A stretch of 64,000 bases of DNA from Puccinia triticina (Eukaryota > Basidiomycota > Pucciniomycetes > Pucciniales > Pucciniaceae), in contig NC_070562.1 in assembly GCF_026914185.1 (NCBI RefSeq), forward strand, positions 4,030,001 through 4,094,000. The letters run 5' to 3'. Below the pieces are notes generated by a model that saw nothing but the letters and a program-made list of their open reading frames with translations, had not been told where the DNA came from and did no database searches. The position numbers were made by a program, and so were the translations under genes. This document shows, piece by piece, positions 43,347 to 57,485 of this stretch (position 1 is the first letter of the stretch; the number at the start of each line of letters is the position of its first letter).

Positions 43347-44357
43347 TTATTGAGATTTCTCTAAATGAGATGAGAATTTCCTGCCGTCGCGCATGAATCC
43401 CAGCAGATTCTTCAACATCATATTTTGAGCGGGCGAGATTTCTGTCGGTGCCGCCTTAGCGGATCCTTTCAGCTGATCGTCAACTTCAACTCGCATCTTC
43501 CACTCGTATTTAGCATCACCTTCGTCAGCATTTCCGTTATTGGATGAGATATCTATATCCATTGGCTCAGTCGCACGGCCGTAACGAGCTTTGTGAAGAG
43601 CCGTCCGGCAGTTTGCAATATGTTTTTCATGAGCTTTGGTGAGACTCTTGACGTGTTCTAATAGCAAGCCGATCGTTGGAATTGAATCATTCTCCGGTGG
43701 CGGAGGAAGTAATGATAAAAGGTCTTGCTCGTCTTTCTCGATTTCAGGAGCCTAATCAAGACTTAAGTCAGTAACCACTACGCATACAGAAGATTCAAAT
43801 CACAATTTACATACCAATTTAGTCCGAGTCAGAACGCCAACAATCCATTCTTTTCCGTCTTCGAGCCCTTCTAACCCACGAGGTACTGCTGCCAAATTTC
43901 CCAGGACGCTCAGTTTTGCCGGGCCGTGTTCCCATTTCTCGCGCTCCTCACGTTCTGCTCTGACAGAGGGAAGTTCGAACCGATCGACCGGCCGAGAAGG
44001 AGTTGGAATATTCAGGGCTTGGGATAACGCTTCGGTATGGTTTAGCAAAATCAAAAACTTTGATATTAGAGTAGGATAGGATAGTGCGTTAGGTGAAAGG
44101 GGCGATGTTTCTAACTGTGATCTAAATCCCTATAACAATATTCGATCAGGTTATATCTCTCCTAGCTCACTGGAAAAAGATCAACCCACCGTGATCGCAT
44201 CAATCAGTTGAACCAATTTTGAACGGATCGTGTCCAGAGAATCGATGGGCAACTTGCCCAGTTCTTCGAGATCAGCCTCGGATAACGAGATCAAATTCAG
44301 CTGTTGTGGTTGGGACCCATTCTGGTGCAAAATATTGGCGTCGGGCAGGCCGGACAT
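43347..44357 (-). CDS. MED8: Mediator complex subunit 8, 3 exons
   Basis: The model is 44357-44190, 44129-43815 and 43751-43347, with introns of 60 and 63 nt (donors GTGGGT, GTATGT). It gives 295 residues with all phases matching. The N-terminus LPIDSLDTIRSKLVQLIDAI and the following NALSYPTLISKFLILLNHTE / ALSQAL fit the Med8 pattern (helical LxxLRxKLxQL, then W/Y-P-xL-xxKFxxLL). The part GKEWIVGVLTRTKLAPEIEK corresponds to the Med8 segment with LLRTK before the C-terminal helix. Med8 is a head-module subunit linking activators to RNA polymerase II. Assignment is from motif order rather than a search; the family is poorly conserved. Confidence 0.75.
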
Positions 44358-45100
44358 CGTTCGTATATTCCTTGGCTGCGAGTGGTAGCTCGCGGAATCA
44401 GATTTGGCACAACGTCGTTGAGATTGAACAAAAACCCCTCGAGCGAAGGGTCGGGGGGATATCCGCGCGGGGTCGGGACCCTACTAAGCCAGGACCCCGC
44501 GTCCCGAAGGGACTCTCCGCTTATGACTTTTACATCTGTGTTGTGATTCCAGGAATGCTTGGACAGATGTTTGAGCTGTGAACTCAAAATCATGGAATCC
44601 TGACATTTGAGTTCAGGTTTTCAGCCTTCCTGCTGGGCAACAATAGGGGGCTGACATGCCAAGTTTGCAGCTGTGTTGGTTGCAAAACCAAAATTTTACC
44701 AGTGCTGTGGCTCAAAGGCCATAACTTTAGCCCACTGAAAATCTTGAATTGTTCAAGCTTAAGCAGAATCACAATATTTATGTATGTATTTATGTCATAC
44801 TTTTTTCCTGAGGGTCCGGCCTTTGTGGCTTTTTAACGGTATTTTTTCTTTTACTCCTTGCGCAATAAAAACTAGCTCACCTCTGGGGAAGCCGTGAAGG
44901 GGAATAATAGCCAACCATCTTGGCTTCAGGTCTCTGTCCTCAAAATGAGGATTGGTTGCACAAGCTCAACTTTCAATTTTAAGGTTAGAGCATCTCCACT
45001 GGTCTTGGGGTTGAATGTGGTTTGTGGCATCTAATCTAAAACAGAGATTGGTTCCTGGGAATTGAATTGAATGCTGTACTGTTTTCCTCAGCTTGTTCAT
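44358..45100. other. MED8 upstream and intergenic
   Basis: GC-rich sequence at 44430-44510 is followed by AT-rich DNA. AGAGCATCTCCACTGGT at about 44992 looks like one end of the GAGCATC family, but its partner end was not found. Confidence 0.4.
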
Positions 45101-45102
45101 TA

Positions 45103-45301
45103 GTCGGGTTCACAATTGGATTTTACTGAACTTTGGAACCAAATTTAAGGCCTGTATGAACAGAATTTCAAAATTTTGGGAAAATGCACAGCAGCAGGTG
45201 ATACTGATCAATCAGTGTAATTTGTCAATTTTTTAAAACAATGTTGATAAACACCTTAAAATTTGTCCCAAAGTTTTGTAAATTTCAATTGTGAACCCCC
45301 C
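45103..45301. mobile_element. 199-bp palindromic MITE, second copy of the GGGGGGTTCACAAT family
   Basis: The left end GTCGGGTTCACAATTGG and right end CAATTGTGAACCCCC are flanked by TA (45101-45102, 45302-45303). The subterminal match to the copy at 16469 includes AATTTAAGGCC and CCTTAAAATT. Confidence 0.8.
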
Positions 45302-45303
45302 TA

Positions 45304-46419
45304 TTACATTCACATGATACAGCTCAGAATACCCTGAAGATACCCAAAAACCAGAAGTTTGAGGGGTCATGACTCATGGAACAAGAATGATTGGACCTCC
45401 ATGAATATGTGTAGAGGCAAGATAAAGGGAGGAGCAAGACAGATCTCAAAGTCCAAAGCTCATACACCTGGCCCTTTGGGAACAGGTTTGAAATTGGAAA
45501 AACACAAAATCCCCTGCAAAAGGTCATTGGAAGATCTGAATCTCTCAGTTCAGTTGGGGGACATTATAAGTCCCAAGTGCCTCCTTTGGAGGCTTGGGCT
45601 TTGCGTCATCTCAGGTTGTACCAGGGCCCTCCAAAGCAAGGGATTTGTGTTAAGTTAGTGCAAGCTTACCAGTGATACTTGTGTTAAGTGAGGGACAGTC
45701 CTATGCCTAGTGTCAACAATGAGAAGTTATTGACTTGACTTATCCAGAGTGATTTTTGTAATCTAACTTCCCACTGTTATGTTATTTTTATCTGGTAAAA
45801 TGAACCTGAGCAAATTTGGATAACTTAACAGAGACAATGTCACCCTCAATACCATGAAAAATAATGTGGATAAGTTGATAACATGCTAACCGTCTTGTAT
45901 GGCATAAAGATTCTGTAAAATGGGTCAAAGTCACCTGTTATCTGCAGTTTATCCCCCTAAGATTGCGGAGGATAATGTAATGGGTGTAAGAAAACATGAA
46001 AAAAGAAAAGGAGACATCACAGAAGCATTGTTTCCATTAATGTAACACTAGTGGCACCAATTCCATTAGGTTTTTGTTATGTTCCTGTTACTGGTAACAT
46101 AAGTTCCTATGGTTGCTAGTCCCGCAGGAGAACTTGGAACTTTTGGAACCCTCTTCCCAGGATTCTTTTCTAAGCTCAAATGTTTCCAACCGCTGTGAGA
46201 ATAAAAGCTGGTATGTCGGTGGAAATGTCCGCTAACCGCCTTCTTCAAGAATATTTGTGTCTGGGCTGTGTGATTATTGGTGACTCGGCTCCGCACTGCT
46301 ACTATCCGCTAGCCTTCAGCGCTCCTCTCTGAGCCTGATCTATAGTGTAATAATCCGCAAGTGAATAAAGGTCCGCACTCCGCAAGTACAGAATCCGCAA
46401 GTAACTTTGAAAGTTAAGA
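45304..46419. other. Unassigned DNA
   Basis: No coding signal was recognised. Confidence 0.4.
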
Positions 46420-47050
46420 TAAGGTCACATATAACTCTCCTAATACTCTAGTATGTCCGTGATTGTAAGTACAATAATGAGTATTCCGTAAGATGATAGA
46501 ATAATAGGATGAGGAAAGACAAGAGAAATCCATCAGCCTTTTCCCGTCCTTCCCTCCTCGCACGTCACCGTTCCCACCTGATCCCGCACATCTGACACTT
46601 TCCCGCACTAGTCCTCCAGCTCCGCCCGCTTTTCCGCACGTCATTCTCCCAGACTCCGCTCATCTCCGACGCTTGACCTCCCACCTTCCTCTTTCTCGCC
46701 AGTCAGTCTCCCACCACCGCCTCCACCCGCTGGTGGAACCCGCTTTGGCTGTCGTGGCTCACCCGCTGACGCGCCGCTGCTACCAGTCCACGTGTGTAGT
46801 CCGCCGCAGTCCAGCCCTGTCTTTCCGCTCCGATCCAAATACCCGATCCAAAATCCGTGCATTCCAGTCCGCATGTGACTTTCCGTACGCTTTCCTAGCA
46901 TGCTTTTCTGACATCATCCTCAGTGCTTATGTCACCGGAATGCACTCTGCCTGAGCCGCTCTGTGCATTTCCGCCCGCGCTATCCCCAAGTGGACATTCT
47001 ACCACGCATGCCTATATAAATCACCACACCACTTTTAAAATAAAAGCGTG
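46420..47050 (+). mobile_element. Probable left LTR of a non-autonomous LTR element
   Basis: It shares order and motifs with 49260-49925: TACAATAATGAGTATTCC/TACAATAATACTGTAAG, a middle CT-rich part, and the TATA box context CTATATAAATCACCACACC. An AATAAA follows (47038). Exact ends were not resolved. Similarity is clearly diverged, so the insertion is old. Confidence 0.5.
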
Positions 47051-48199
47051 TCAACTGATAAGAAGTGGCACTCCGCCTCCTTTCTAGATAAATCCAGGTT
47101 TGTATGGTTACTGGCACTGGGTTTCTGCAAGGTTGAGGAACTCCTACAATTTCAGATGGTAGGCAGTTGGTGGAGGGGAATGGAAAATGAGAATAGGAGC
47201 CGTGTATGCCCTCTGGGGTTGTTGGTTGAGAAAGAGAGCTGATATTTGTTTAAGCATAGGGGTGGATGATTTTCTCTGACGGCTGGAATTGCGCAACGGC
47301 GGTGTTTGTGTTGAGAAGGGAGCCAAGGATGTAATCCAACCCAAGAACTGGAGGAGATTGTTGTGTGGGGTCAAACTTAGAAAGCTGAGAGTACAGGTGT
47401 AGCAACGCCAAGAGAGATAAACTTTTAGATTGATGGGTGACTGAGAAAAATATGGTTCAGTGCTGGTCCATGCCGCCCCAAAGTCTGAGTTTGAACCCAA
47501 CTCAAAATCTGGGGTTCCTGACCTCTAATAGACAGCTCATCACTACCTAGCGCACATGCGCGTGCTACAACAAACAAGCCAGAAGAAACAAAACAAACAC
47601 AGACAAAGACACAATCCAAAAGAAAACCAACCCTCCAAAATCCAAAACCTATCCAACGCGCGCAGAATGAAAAGAAAATTACAGAACATGATGAAAAGAA
47701 ACAAGAATGAGAAAATAAACCAACCAACACAGAAACAAGGGAAGGAAAGGAAGAGAGATCCTGAAATGCCTTGAGGGTGCGACGGGCGCCGCGCTGTTTG
47801 ACTCTTGACGTTCTGTGAGATGTAAACTTGAGATCTTGAAGTCTTGAAGCCTTGACGTCCTCCAGCGCGCGCCACTCGCAATAAAACCTTGATCCCCATG
47901 TGTGTACCAGTCTGTCCACCACAACGTACAAACTTCTTCAGCGCTCCGCTTTGAGCCTAATATGATCTGTCTAGTCTACTTAAGTTTCAGCCGCTCCACT
48001 GGCACACAGAAAACTCCACAATCAAATGAAAATGTTGGGTGGTAAAAACTCTCTGTGGTGTAGCAATACACAAAAGCTCTGCAAGTATAGCACCAGGAAA
48101 AAAAATAAAGTCACTTGATTGCAAGTGACATGATGCAGCTTTGGTTTCTGCTCCAAGTCTGCTCCATCAGCACTTGTAGAGCTTGCAGGACTGCACCAG
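47051..48199 (+). other. Internal region of the LTR-like element, non-coding
   Basis: It contains the block GGTAGGCAGTTGGTGGAGGG and an A-rich part shared with 22390-23000. No gag or pol coding was recognised, so the element would be non-autonomous. Confidence 0.45.
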
Positions 48200-49140
48200 A
48201 GCACTCAATGTGGCACAGTCAGCTGATCCTAAATTTTTCCCAGGAACAGCTGATGCTCATCAAAATCTGAGCAGTAGGCATTGACTGTGCCTGGGCCAAA
48301 GCTGAGCATTGTATGAGCCTGGGCCACAGCTGAGCATTGGCTATTCCAAGCCTGATACAAAGCCAAGTGTCAGCTGGACCAAGAATATTCCAATTAAAAT
48401 CTGAGCATCAGCTTAGCCAACAATTTTCCAAAGCTGAGCATCATCTTGGAAAAGCCTTGTGCAGAGCTGAGGATCAGCTGGGAAAATACCATCCCAAAGA
48501 TTAACACCAGCTGGGCCAAGAATTTTCAAAAGCTGAGCATCAGCTGAGCATCAGCTGAGCATCAGCTGAGCCAATACTGGTCCAAAGATGAGCATCTGCT
48601 GAGCCAATACTGGTCCAAAGCTGAGCATTGGCTGAGCCAAGGCTGTTCCAAAGCTGAGAATGAGGTGTTTTAACACTATTCAAAAGATGAGTATCACCTG
48701 AGCCAATGCTGTTCCGCAGCTGAGCATCAGCTGAGCCAAGGCTGGTCCACAGCTGAGAATTTTCTGAGCCAAGGCTGGTCCACAGCTGAGAATCAGCTGA
48801 GCCAAGGTTGGTCCACAGCTGAGCATCAGCTGAGCCAAGGCTGGTCAACAGATGAGCATCAGCTGTTACAGGAGTGTTCAGAAGCTGAGCATTGGCTGGG
48901 CCAAGATTGATCCAAAGCTGAAAATCAGCTGAGCCAATACTGTCCAAAGCTGAGCATTTGCTGGGCCAATGATAGTCCTAATCTGAGTCTAAGCTGAGCC
49001 ATGACTAGACTAAAGCTGAGAAACAGCTGGGCCAGGACTGGTTCAAAGCTGAGCATGAGCTGGACACCAAAGCTGAGCATGAGCTAGGCACCAAAGCTGA
49101 GCATGAGCAGGAAGCCAAAGCTGAGTATCAGCTGACCACA
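48200..49140. repeat. 33-bp minisatellite (AGCTGAGCATCAGCTGAGCC-type)
   Basis: About 25-30 degenerate copies of a 33-bp unit built on GCTGAGCATCAGCTGAGCCA plus AGGCTGGTCCAAA. Because the unit is a multiple of three, the minus strand stays open (48947-48540) as an 11-residue repeat like SADAQLWTSLG. I treat that ORF as a by-product, not a gene. Confidence 0.85.
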
Positions 49141-49259
49141 AATGAGGATTTGTGGTGCCCAGCCAAAACTGAGGAGCTCCTGTGTAAGTTCTGAAACAGA
49201 AGTAGATGGGGGGGGAGATGTGGTTAGATGGTGGGTAGCCCGCTGGAGCTGGCATGATG

Positions 49260-49925
49260 TCACTACTATTTTTTTTCCTGGTGTAGCTCTAAATACAATA
49301 ATACTGTAAGATGAGTAGTATGTAGAATGATAGATGAAGAAGTGAGAGAAAAGGTCCCTTTTCCTCCACTCCCTCCACCCACGTAACTCTGCTCCCAGCC
49401 AACATTGCCCACATCCTTCCTTTCCCGCACTTGCCAAACTCCACATGCATCACTTCCCATCCTAGCACCTCTCCAACACATGTTCTCCTACACCCTCTGA
49501 CTAGCCACCAACCCCAGTCTCTACCTGGTGTGTCCACCCCAACATCATCCGCTTTGATGCCGTCCACTTCCGCTGCCCCAGTTCACCTGGTGCCGGTCTG
49601 CACTATTCAGTCCGTCCGTGAGTCCCACCAAAGCCCTACTCCAACTGTTAGGCTAGGTCCGTGCGTCCGGAGTGTGGCTCAAACCCCAGTTCCCTTTTCC
49701 CTGGTCCTGCAGCTTTCCGTTTGCTGACTTTCCACATGCTTTCTTAGCTGTACTTTCAAGGTTTTCCCTCAGCCTACATATGAGACGCATAAGCACACAT
49801 GCTTATCATCTGTTTGTATATGTAGACTGAGAATTTGCTCAGCCACCCCACTGCATTTCTGCTTGTGCTGCGGTGAGCGGAAATTCTACACTGCTAGTCT
49901 ATATAAATCACCACACCGCAAAAAA
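49260..49925 (+). mobile_element. Probable right LTR of the same element
   Basis: Partner of 46420-47050, in the same orientation, with CTATATAAATCACCACACC at 49899-49917. See that entry. Confidence 0.5.
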
Positions 49926-50150
49926 AAAACATAACCAGCACATGAGGCCCTTGCACTAGGAATCATAAATTCCATGCCAGTCCCTCCCTGATAGGAGTGT
50001 TGCACTTTTTTTGAGGGACCTTGTGCTTCTTCCCCTTCCCCTGGCAGGTAAAAGGCTGTTCTCAGTTCATCAAGATGGATCTTATCCAATTTTTGCAACC
50101 AAATCCATTGACAAGAACAGTTAGGGTGTTCAAAGTTGACTTGCATTAAG

Positions 50151-50531
50151 TTATAGAGCCATTCTCGAAAAGCTTGCGGTTGGGTAGGCCCAAATTTTGG
50201 ACTGCTATTTTCAGTCTCAAAGCCTGTATAGCCCCTGTATGACAGGCTGCATACAGTAATGTGATTGCAAGAAAATCACTACTTTCTTTGTTTTTAACTT
50301 TGGGCCCTCAAGGGTTGGACCATTGGAATCCTGGACCAATTTTACGCTGATCGGACCCTCCGCCGCATCCCCCTCCCCTGCCCTGTGGCCAGCGCGGCAC
50401 CCTCATCAAGCCAAACAGCTGCCCAATGGGATTTTGACTGCCTGTACAGTGAAGCTGTACAGGCCTGTGGCTGAAATTAAAAAAATCTGTTTTTGGCCTT
50501 GAGCCCGCAAGCTTTTCGAGAATGGCTGTAA
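50151..50531. mobile_element. 381-bp MITE with about 30-bp terminal inverted repeats
   Basis: The left end TTATAGAGCCATTCTCGAAA pairs with the right end (TTTTCGAGAATGGCTGTAA). Agreement extends through AGCTTGCGG. The interior is GC-variable and non-coding. The target duplication is not clear. Confidence 0.8.
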
Positions 50532-51222
50532 CACAATAAAATCACAAAATTCCAAGCTGAAAAATTTTCAGGATGTGCGCTTTCACACATGTCATTTCTC
50601 TTTGTTTTCTGTGACATCTACATTGTAGTGTAGTTCTGGAGTGGCAGGTGTGGAAGATACTTCCTTTATCCTTAATTCATTGCCCATCCTCATCTCAACA
50701 TTGCCCCATTTCTTGCTGCTCCAGATCATTCATTTCCACAAAAAAACATATGTACCACCCAAACACTCCAAGTAGAGCAATATCTGTACATAAGAAATCA
50801 TTGCTTAAAAGTTTCATCAATGTATGATTTTATGTATTGAAAGTCTTATGATTTCAACTTCAAACACCTTAAGCGTCAAATAAAATAATCTTGATTATGT
50901 ATCAGATTCAGGACAAAGATAAGCATCCCAAAAAAGCCAATCAGGGATCCATACAGTATTCAAGCACTATTTGTGACACATAGAGGATACAATGTAAAAT
51001 GTATTTATATTCTTTTCTCTCTTTTTATGACCAAGTCCAACAGATTTGATGCAGCTGTGCATCTCCTTTAGAAACTTTTCCTTGTCTAGTCGAATCATTT
51101 AAACTTGCAGGTTTTTCACAGCTTTGTATGTGTATGTAATAGTAAACAGGCGATCCCTCAATCCTACAGAAAACGTATGGCAGTGGGCACTAGTAGCTTG
51201 GAAGAAATGTGGAATGTGAATT
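50532..51222. other. YPK1 3' flank
   Basis: AT-rich sequence. It would contain the 3' UTR and polyadenylation region of the kinase gene; nothing else seen. Confidence 0.5.
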
Positions 51223-53743
<2,521 letters not shown>

Positions 53744-55374
53744 TCCATTTTGGCGCGTCAGAGGGCAAGAAAAGAAAATGAATTATCGGTCAGTTAATCA
53801 GTCAATCAATCAGTCAGCATATAGAAAACCGCAGCAGGTATCCGTTTTTTTGCAATTTTCGCACGCGCCATCATTACGGTAGCCCATCCAACACGTGTAA
53901 TAGTTTTCCACCGGCAATTATCAATTAGAAAACGGCTCGAAATCACAACCGCGTTATGATTTGTGATTGGAAGATCCAGCCAAATTATTTGTAGGGCTTT
54001 ATGAAAAAAGTTAATGATGGATCATCGGAAGTCTGGAAGCCGGGATCGCGATTGTATCGGAAGCGCGAGAAGACATTGCGAAATTGGAGGCGAATGCTCT
54101 TGTGACTGGTTGATGCACTCAAGTAGACTTCGATGGACAAGACTGGAAGGGAGAAAAAAACTGCTCTCACTTTTGCCCAACTTCCAAGCGGAGCTCATGG
54201 CGGGTTTTAAAACTGTCGTAGGGAATCCTTCTGGTCACGGCGAATTCGAGAAAAGCTTTAATCATATAAATCCCGAGACTTTCGATGTTTGCCGTCCACT
54301 GGGTGGTCTAGGTATATCTCGTACGCCTGGTATCGAGAAATTTCAGGTAGAGCTGCAACCAATCGTCGCTTGGTGGGATTTATGGCCCGGGGCAAAGAGT
54401 CCACGAGGCTTTTGAAGCCAGGTTTCAAGTTACTGCTGAATCATGCAAACACCACCAACTTGGAAATGCAGTGACAAATACATAGTACATGTTTAGGCGG
54501 AAGATGATTCTAGGGTTTCGGCACGTACGACAAGATCCACAACATTCCATCGCCGAGATTACCGGGCCCTGGTTCCAACTCGCGTCTCTAGAAGGACCTC
54601 ACCGATCGAGGGCTCATCCCACGGGCATGCCCTGTCTCAACTGGTGCCCAGGTCCCCTGACAAAATTAAGCTAAATGAGTAGGTAAGCATGTGACCACTG
54701 ACCACAAAGCCAAGCCGACACATCTGAATTAGCTAGTTAATGCTAGCACTAGCAGCTTGGCCTTTCCGTTGTCATATTCGTCTTAGGTATGTGTTTGGAC
54801 GGGGTCTTCAGTATTTTTGAAAAAAACTAGCTGATGATGTCTTGCTGTTTTTTTGGACAAGCGGTATATGTTTTACCTGGTTTTAACTTTTACACATATG
54901 TATGTACATAGGAACATAAAGAATTGCCTGTTATTTGTTAGATAGACTTGAGCCTCATGATTTTTTTTCAAGTTTCGAATGATAAAGGGTGCCAAATGAC
55001 AGGGTTATAGTTGCCAATATTCATTTTTCCTTGAATTGGCCAAAGACAACGGTGGGCCGCGACCCTATGCTGCGCAGGCGCTAAATGGCCCCACTTGTCC
55101 ATTAGCGGGCATTTAGCCCAATTACACTACGTTACGCTGCACTACGCGCTTTTTAGCGGATTTTTGTCACAACACATGATGGGCGGGTTTTTTGGGCGCA
55201 AACTGATAGCGCTCGAGCAATTCCGCTACATACATAACATCTCACATAAAATCACCATAGTTTGCAGGTCAACAAGAGAGGTCGAGGAATTCAATAAATA
55301 GTGTAGAGGACAGCTTGGACCATCCCAGCAATCAAAAATGGTCCAGACACTTGTTTGTGAGCAGCGGTGAAACA
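53744..55374. other. YPK1 upstream and intergenic
   Basis: Promoter side of YPK1 followed by unassigned DNA. No gene recognised; short ORFs on both strands look random. Confidence 0.45.
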
Positions 55375-55465
55375 GATACTATACAATACAGTATCTTCAG
55401 ATACTTGTGTATTGTATCTGTTGAAAAATACAAAATTGTAAATACAAATGTATTGTATCTGCCTG
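55375..55465. repeat. GTATTGTATCTG inverted and direct repeats
   Basis: CAGATACTATACAATACAGTATC and TGTATTGTATCTG variants occur three or four times and can fold into hairpins. Low complexity. Confidence 0.5.
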
Positions 55466-55823
55466 AATTTTTAAAACCCAAACCTCATTTTTAACAAATT
55501 AAAGAACAGCTGATAAATATTTGCAGATGACTGAAGTATGGCTCAAACCAAGGACCTGTTTGAACCATGCCCCCCCTAACCCCATGAATTTGATTTTTTT
55601 TTTTTTTTTTGGATTTAAGAGAGTTTTTTTACAGAATATGGCCTCAAGAAAGTGCCAGGCAGAAGAGCTGAGGTAGCCGGACAAATCTTTCTACACAGGC
55701 CCTGTTTGACAGTGATATAATCAGCAATTAATTCAACAAAAATAAACCATTCAACAGATAACATCCAAATTGTTTTGGAGTTAAAATGCACTACTGTTCT
55801 CTTCAATGCTGCCATCAGATTCA

Positions 55824-55973
55824 GGCCCCGTTTGGAGCCAATATAATCCGGGCAATATATGAGTTTTTTTGCTTGACATCCTATGTGACATCTGATCAGG
55901 TCCGCCAAAACTTGATCAGATGTCACAAAATTCCAGATTGTATTGCACAATTATATCAGCTCCAAAGGGGGCC
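55824..55973. mobile_element. 150-bp MITE with GGCCCCGTTTGGAGC ends
   Basis: The left GGCCCCGTTTGGAGCCAATA and right (TATCAGCTCCAAAGGGGGCC, inverted) ends pair. The interior has CTGATCAGGT / ACTTGATCAG. Related ends GGCCCTGTTTG occur at about 55698 and 56035, so parts of other copies flank it. Confidence 0.7.
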
Positions 55974-57485
55974 CCAATTGATTCACTCATCTTTTTCACC
56001 ATAATACCAATATATCACATTTTGAACAATGTTAAGGCCCTGTTTGGGCACCATGTTATACGTGATAACTCATCAGATCTCCCCTATTATAAATCTGACA
56101 ATTTATAATGTATTTTGGTTTGAGACTTTTTCACTTTTTTGGATTTCTGAGGTATGTACTTAGCATGTATATTACATGACTAATCCTCTTGTTTCTGACC
56201 AACACAACAGTCATGTGATATGATATCACTGACACCCATGATCTGGGCAGCTGCAATATCCCCCACCAGCCCTTACTCCAATACCACCAACACCAACCTG
56301 CACCAACGTCACCTTGTTGAGGGTAACTGGTGAGGGTAACTGGGTGACTCAAGACTAAGAGAGATTGACGTGGTGTTGAGGACATGGTCCAAGCACAGTG
56401 AGTCAACTTGTAATAATCATTCAGTGTATAAGGATAACAATCAGAAGAACAGCTAGACTATATACATGTATAATATAGGCTAGGTTGTGGGTGTATAGGT
56501 TAGAAGCATACTACATAGGTAAATGCTAATAAACTATCTCAACACACCTCTCTTCCCACTCACAACTTTCTCAATGGTCTACCGCCGCCACTCCCCGGCA
56601 ACCAAAATCACATTTGTTTGAATGTCTTAGAAAGGCCTCTCAATGGAGTCCATCTGGCATATGTTGGGTGTCCAGTTCTTGCCCCAATGGTTCCACCAAT
56701 GGAAGAATCCATTTGAAGAAAGCCACTGTGTCATCAAGGATCTGATCAACTACAAGGAACGTGGTTGCACGGAAAGCCTCACTCAAGACAACTGTACGTT
56801 TGTGATTGAGCTCATACGTTCTGAGCCTGGCCTTTTCCTAGAAAAAATTGGTGAGAGACTCTACGGGTCCTCCAGTTTCCTCCTCAGTCCATCAGGCACT
56901 CACAGGGCCCTCATCAAGAATTTATCAATCACATAAAAAAACAGAATTGAAGAATATTCTCAATTCCCTTGTAGAAAAGGATGCCTACGTCACTGGAATG
57001 CATGGAGTTCTTCCCTGCGTATTTCTTGGTATTCACTGGTAAGTTGTTTCCTTTATTTCCCTTTTTCATCAGCATAAGCTGAGGACTGTTATGCCTCAGA
57101 TGAATGTTCCTTTTCTGACACAGACAAGGAACTCCTCCAAACCTATGCAAGCTCAGGAAAAGGAAACCCATTGGCCAAGTTTCTCATCCACCAGAGCCTG
57201 GATTGACTCAGATTACTCCTGGACATCTCATTCAATAGGCTGTTGGCCCTCACCACCATGTTTGAAACCTTTACTGGTTTCAAGTTTGAGCATTTCTTAG
57301 AATTCAACTTGGTGAGTCTCTTTCTCAACACTCCATCACACCCTCTTCAAGCTGAAAAACAATCCCTTCTAGCTCCCTCAGATGAACAGGTAAACTGATG
57401 TGAATTCGGTCCTGGTGTGCAACAATGCTGCAATCCACCAAGGTGAATGTTTTAGAGATCTTTGCAGCATTACTGGGGTCCAAAT

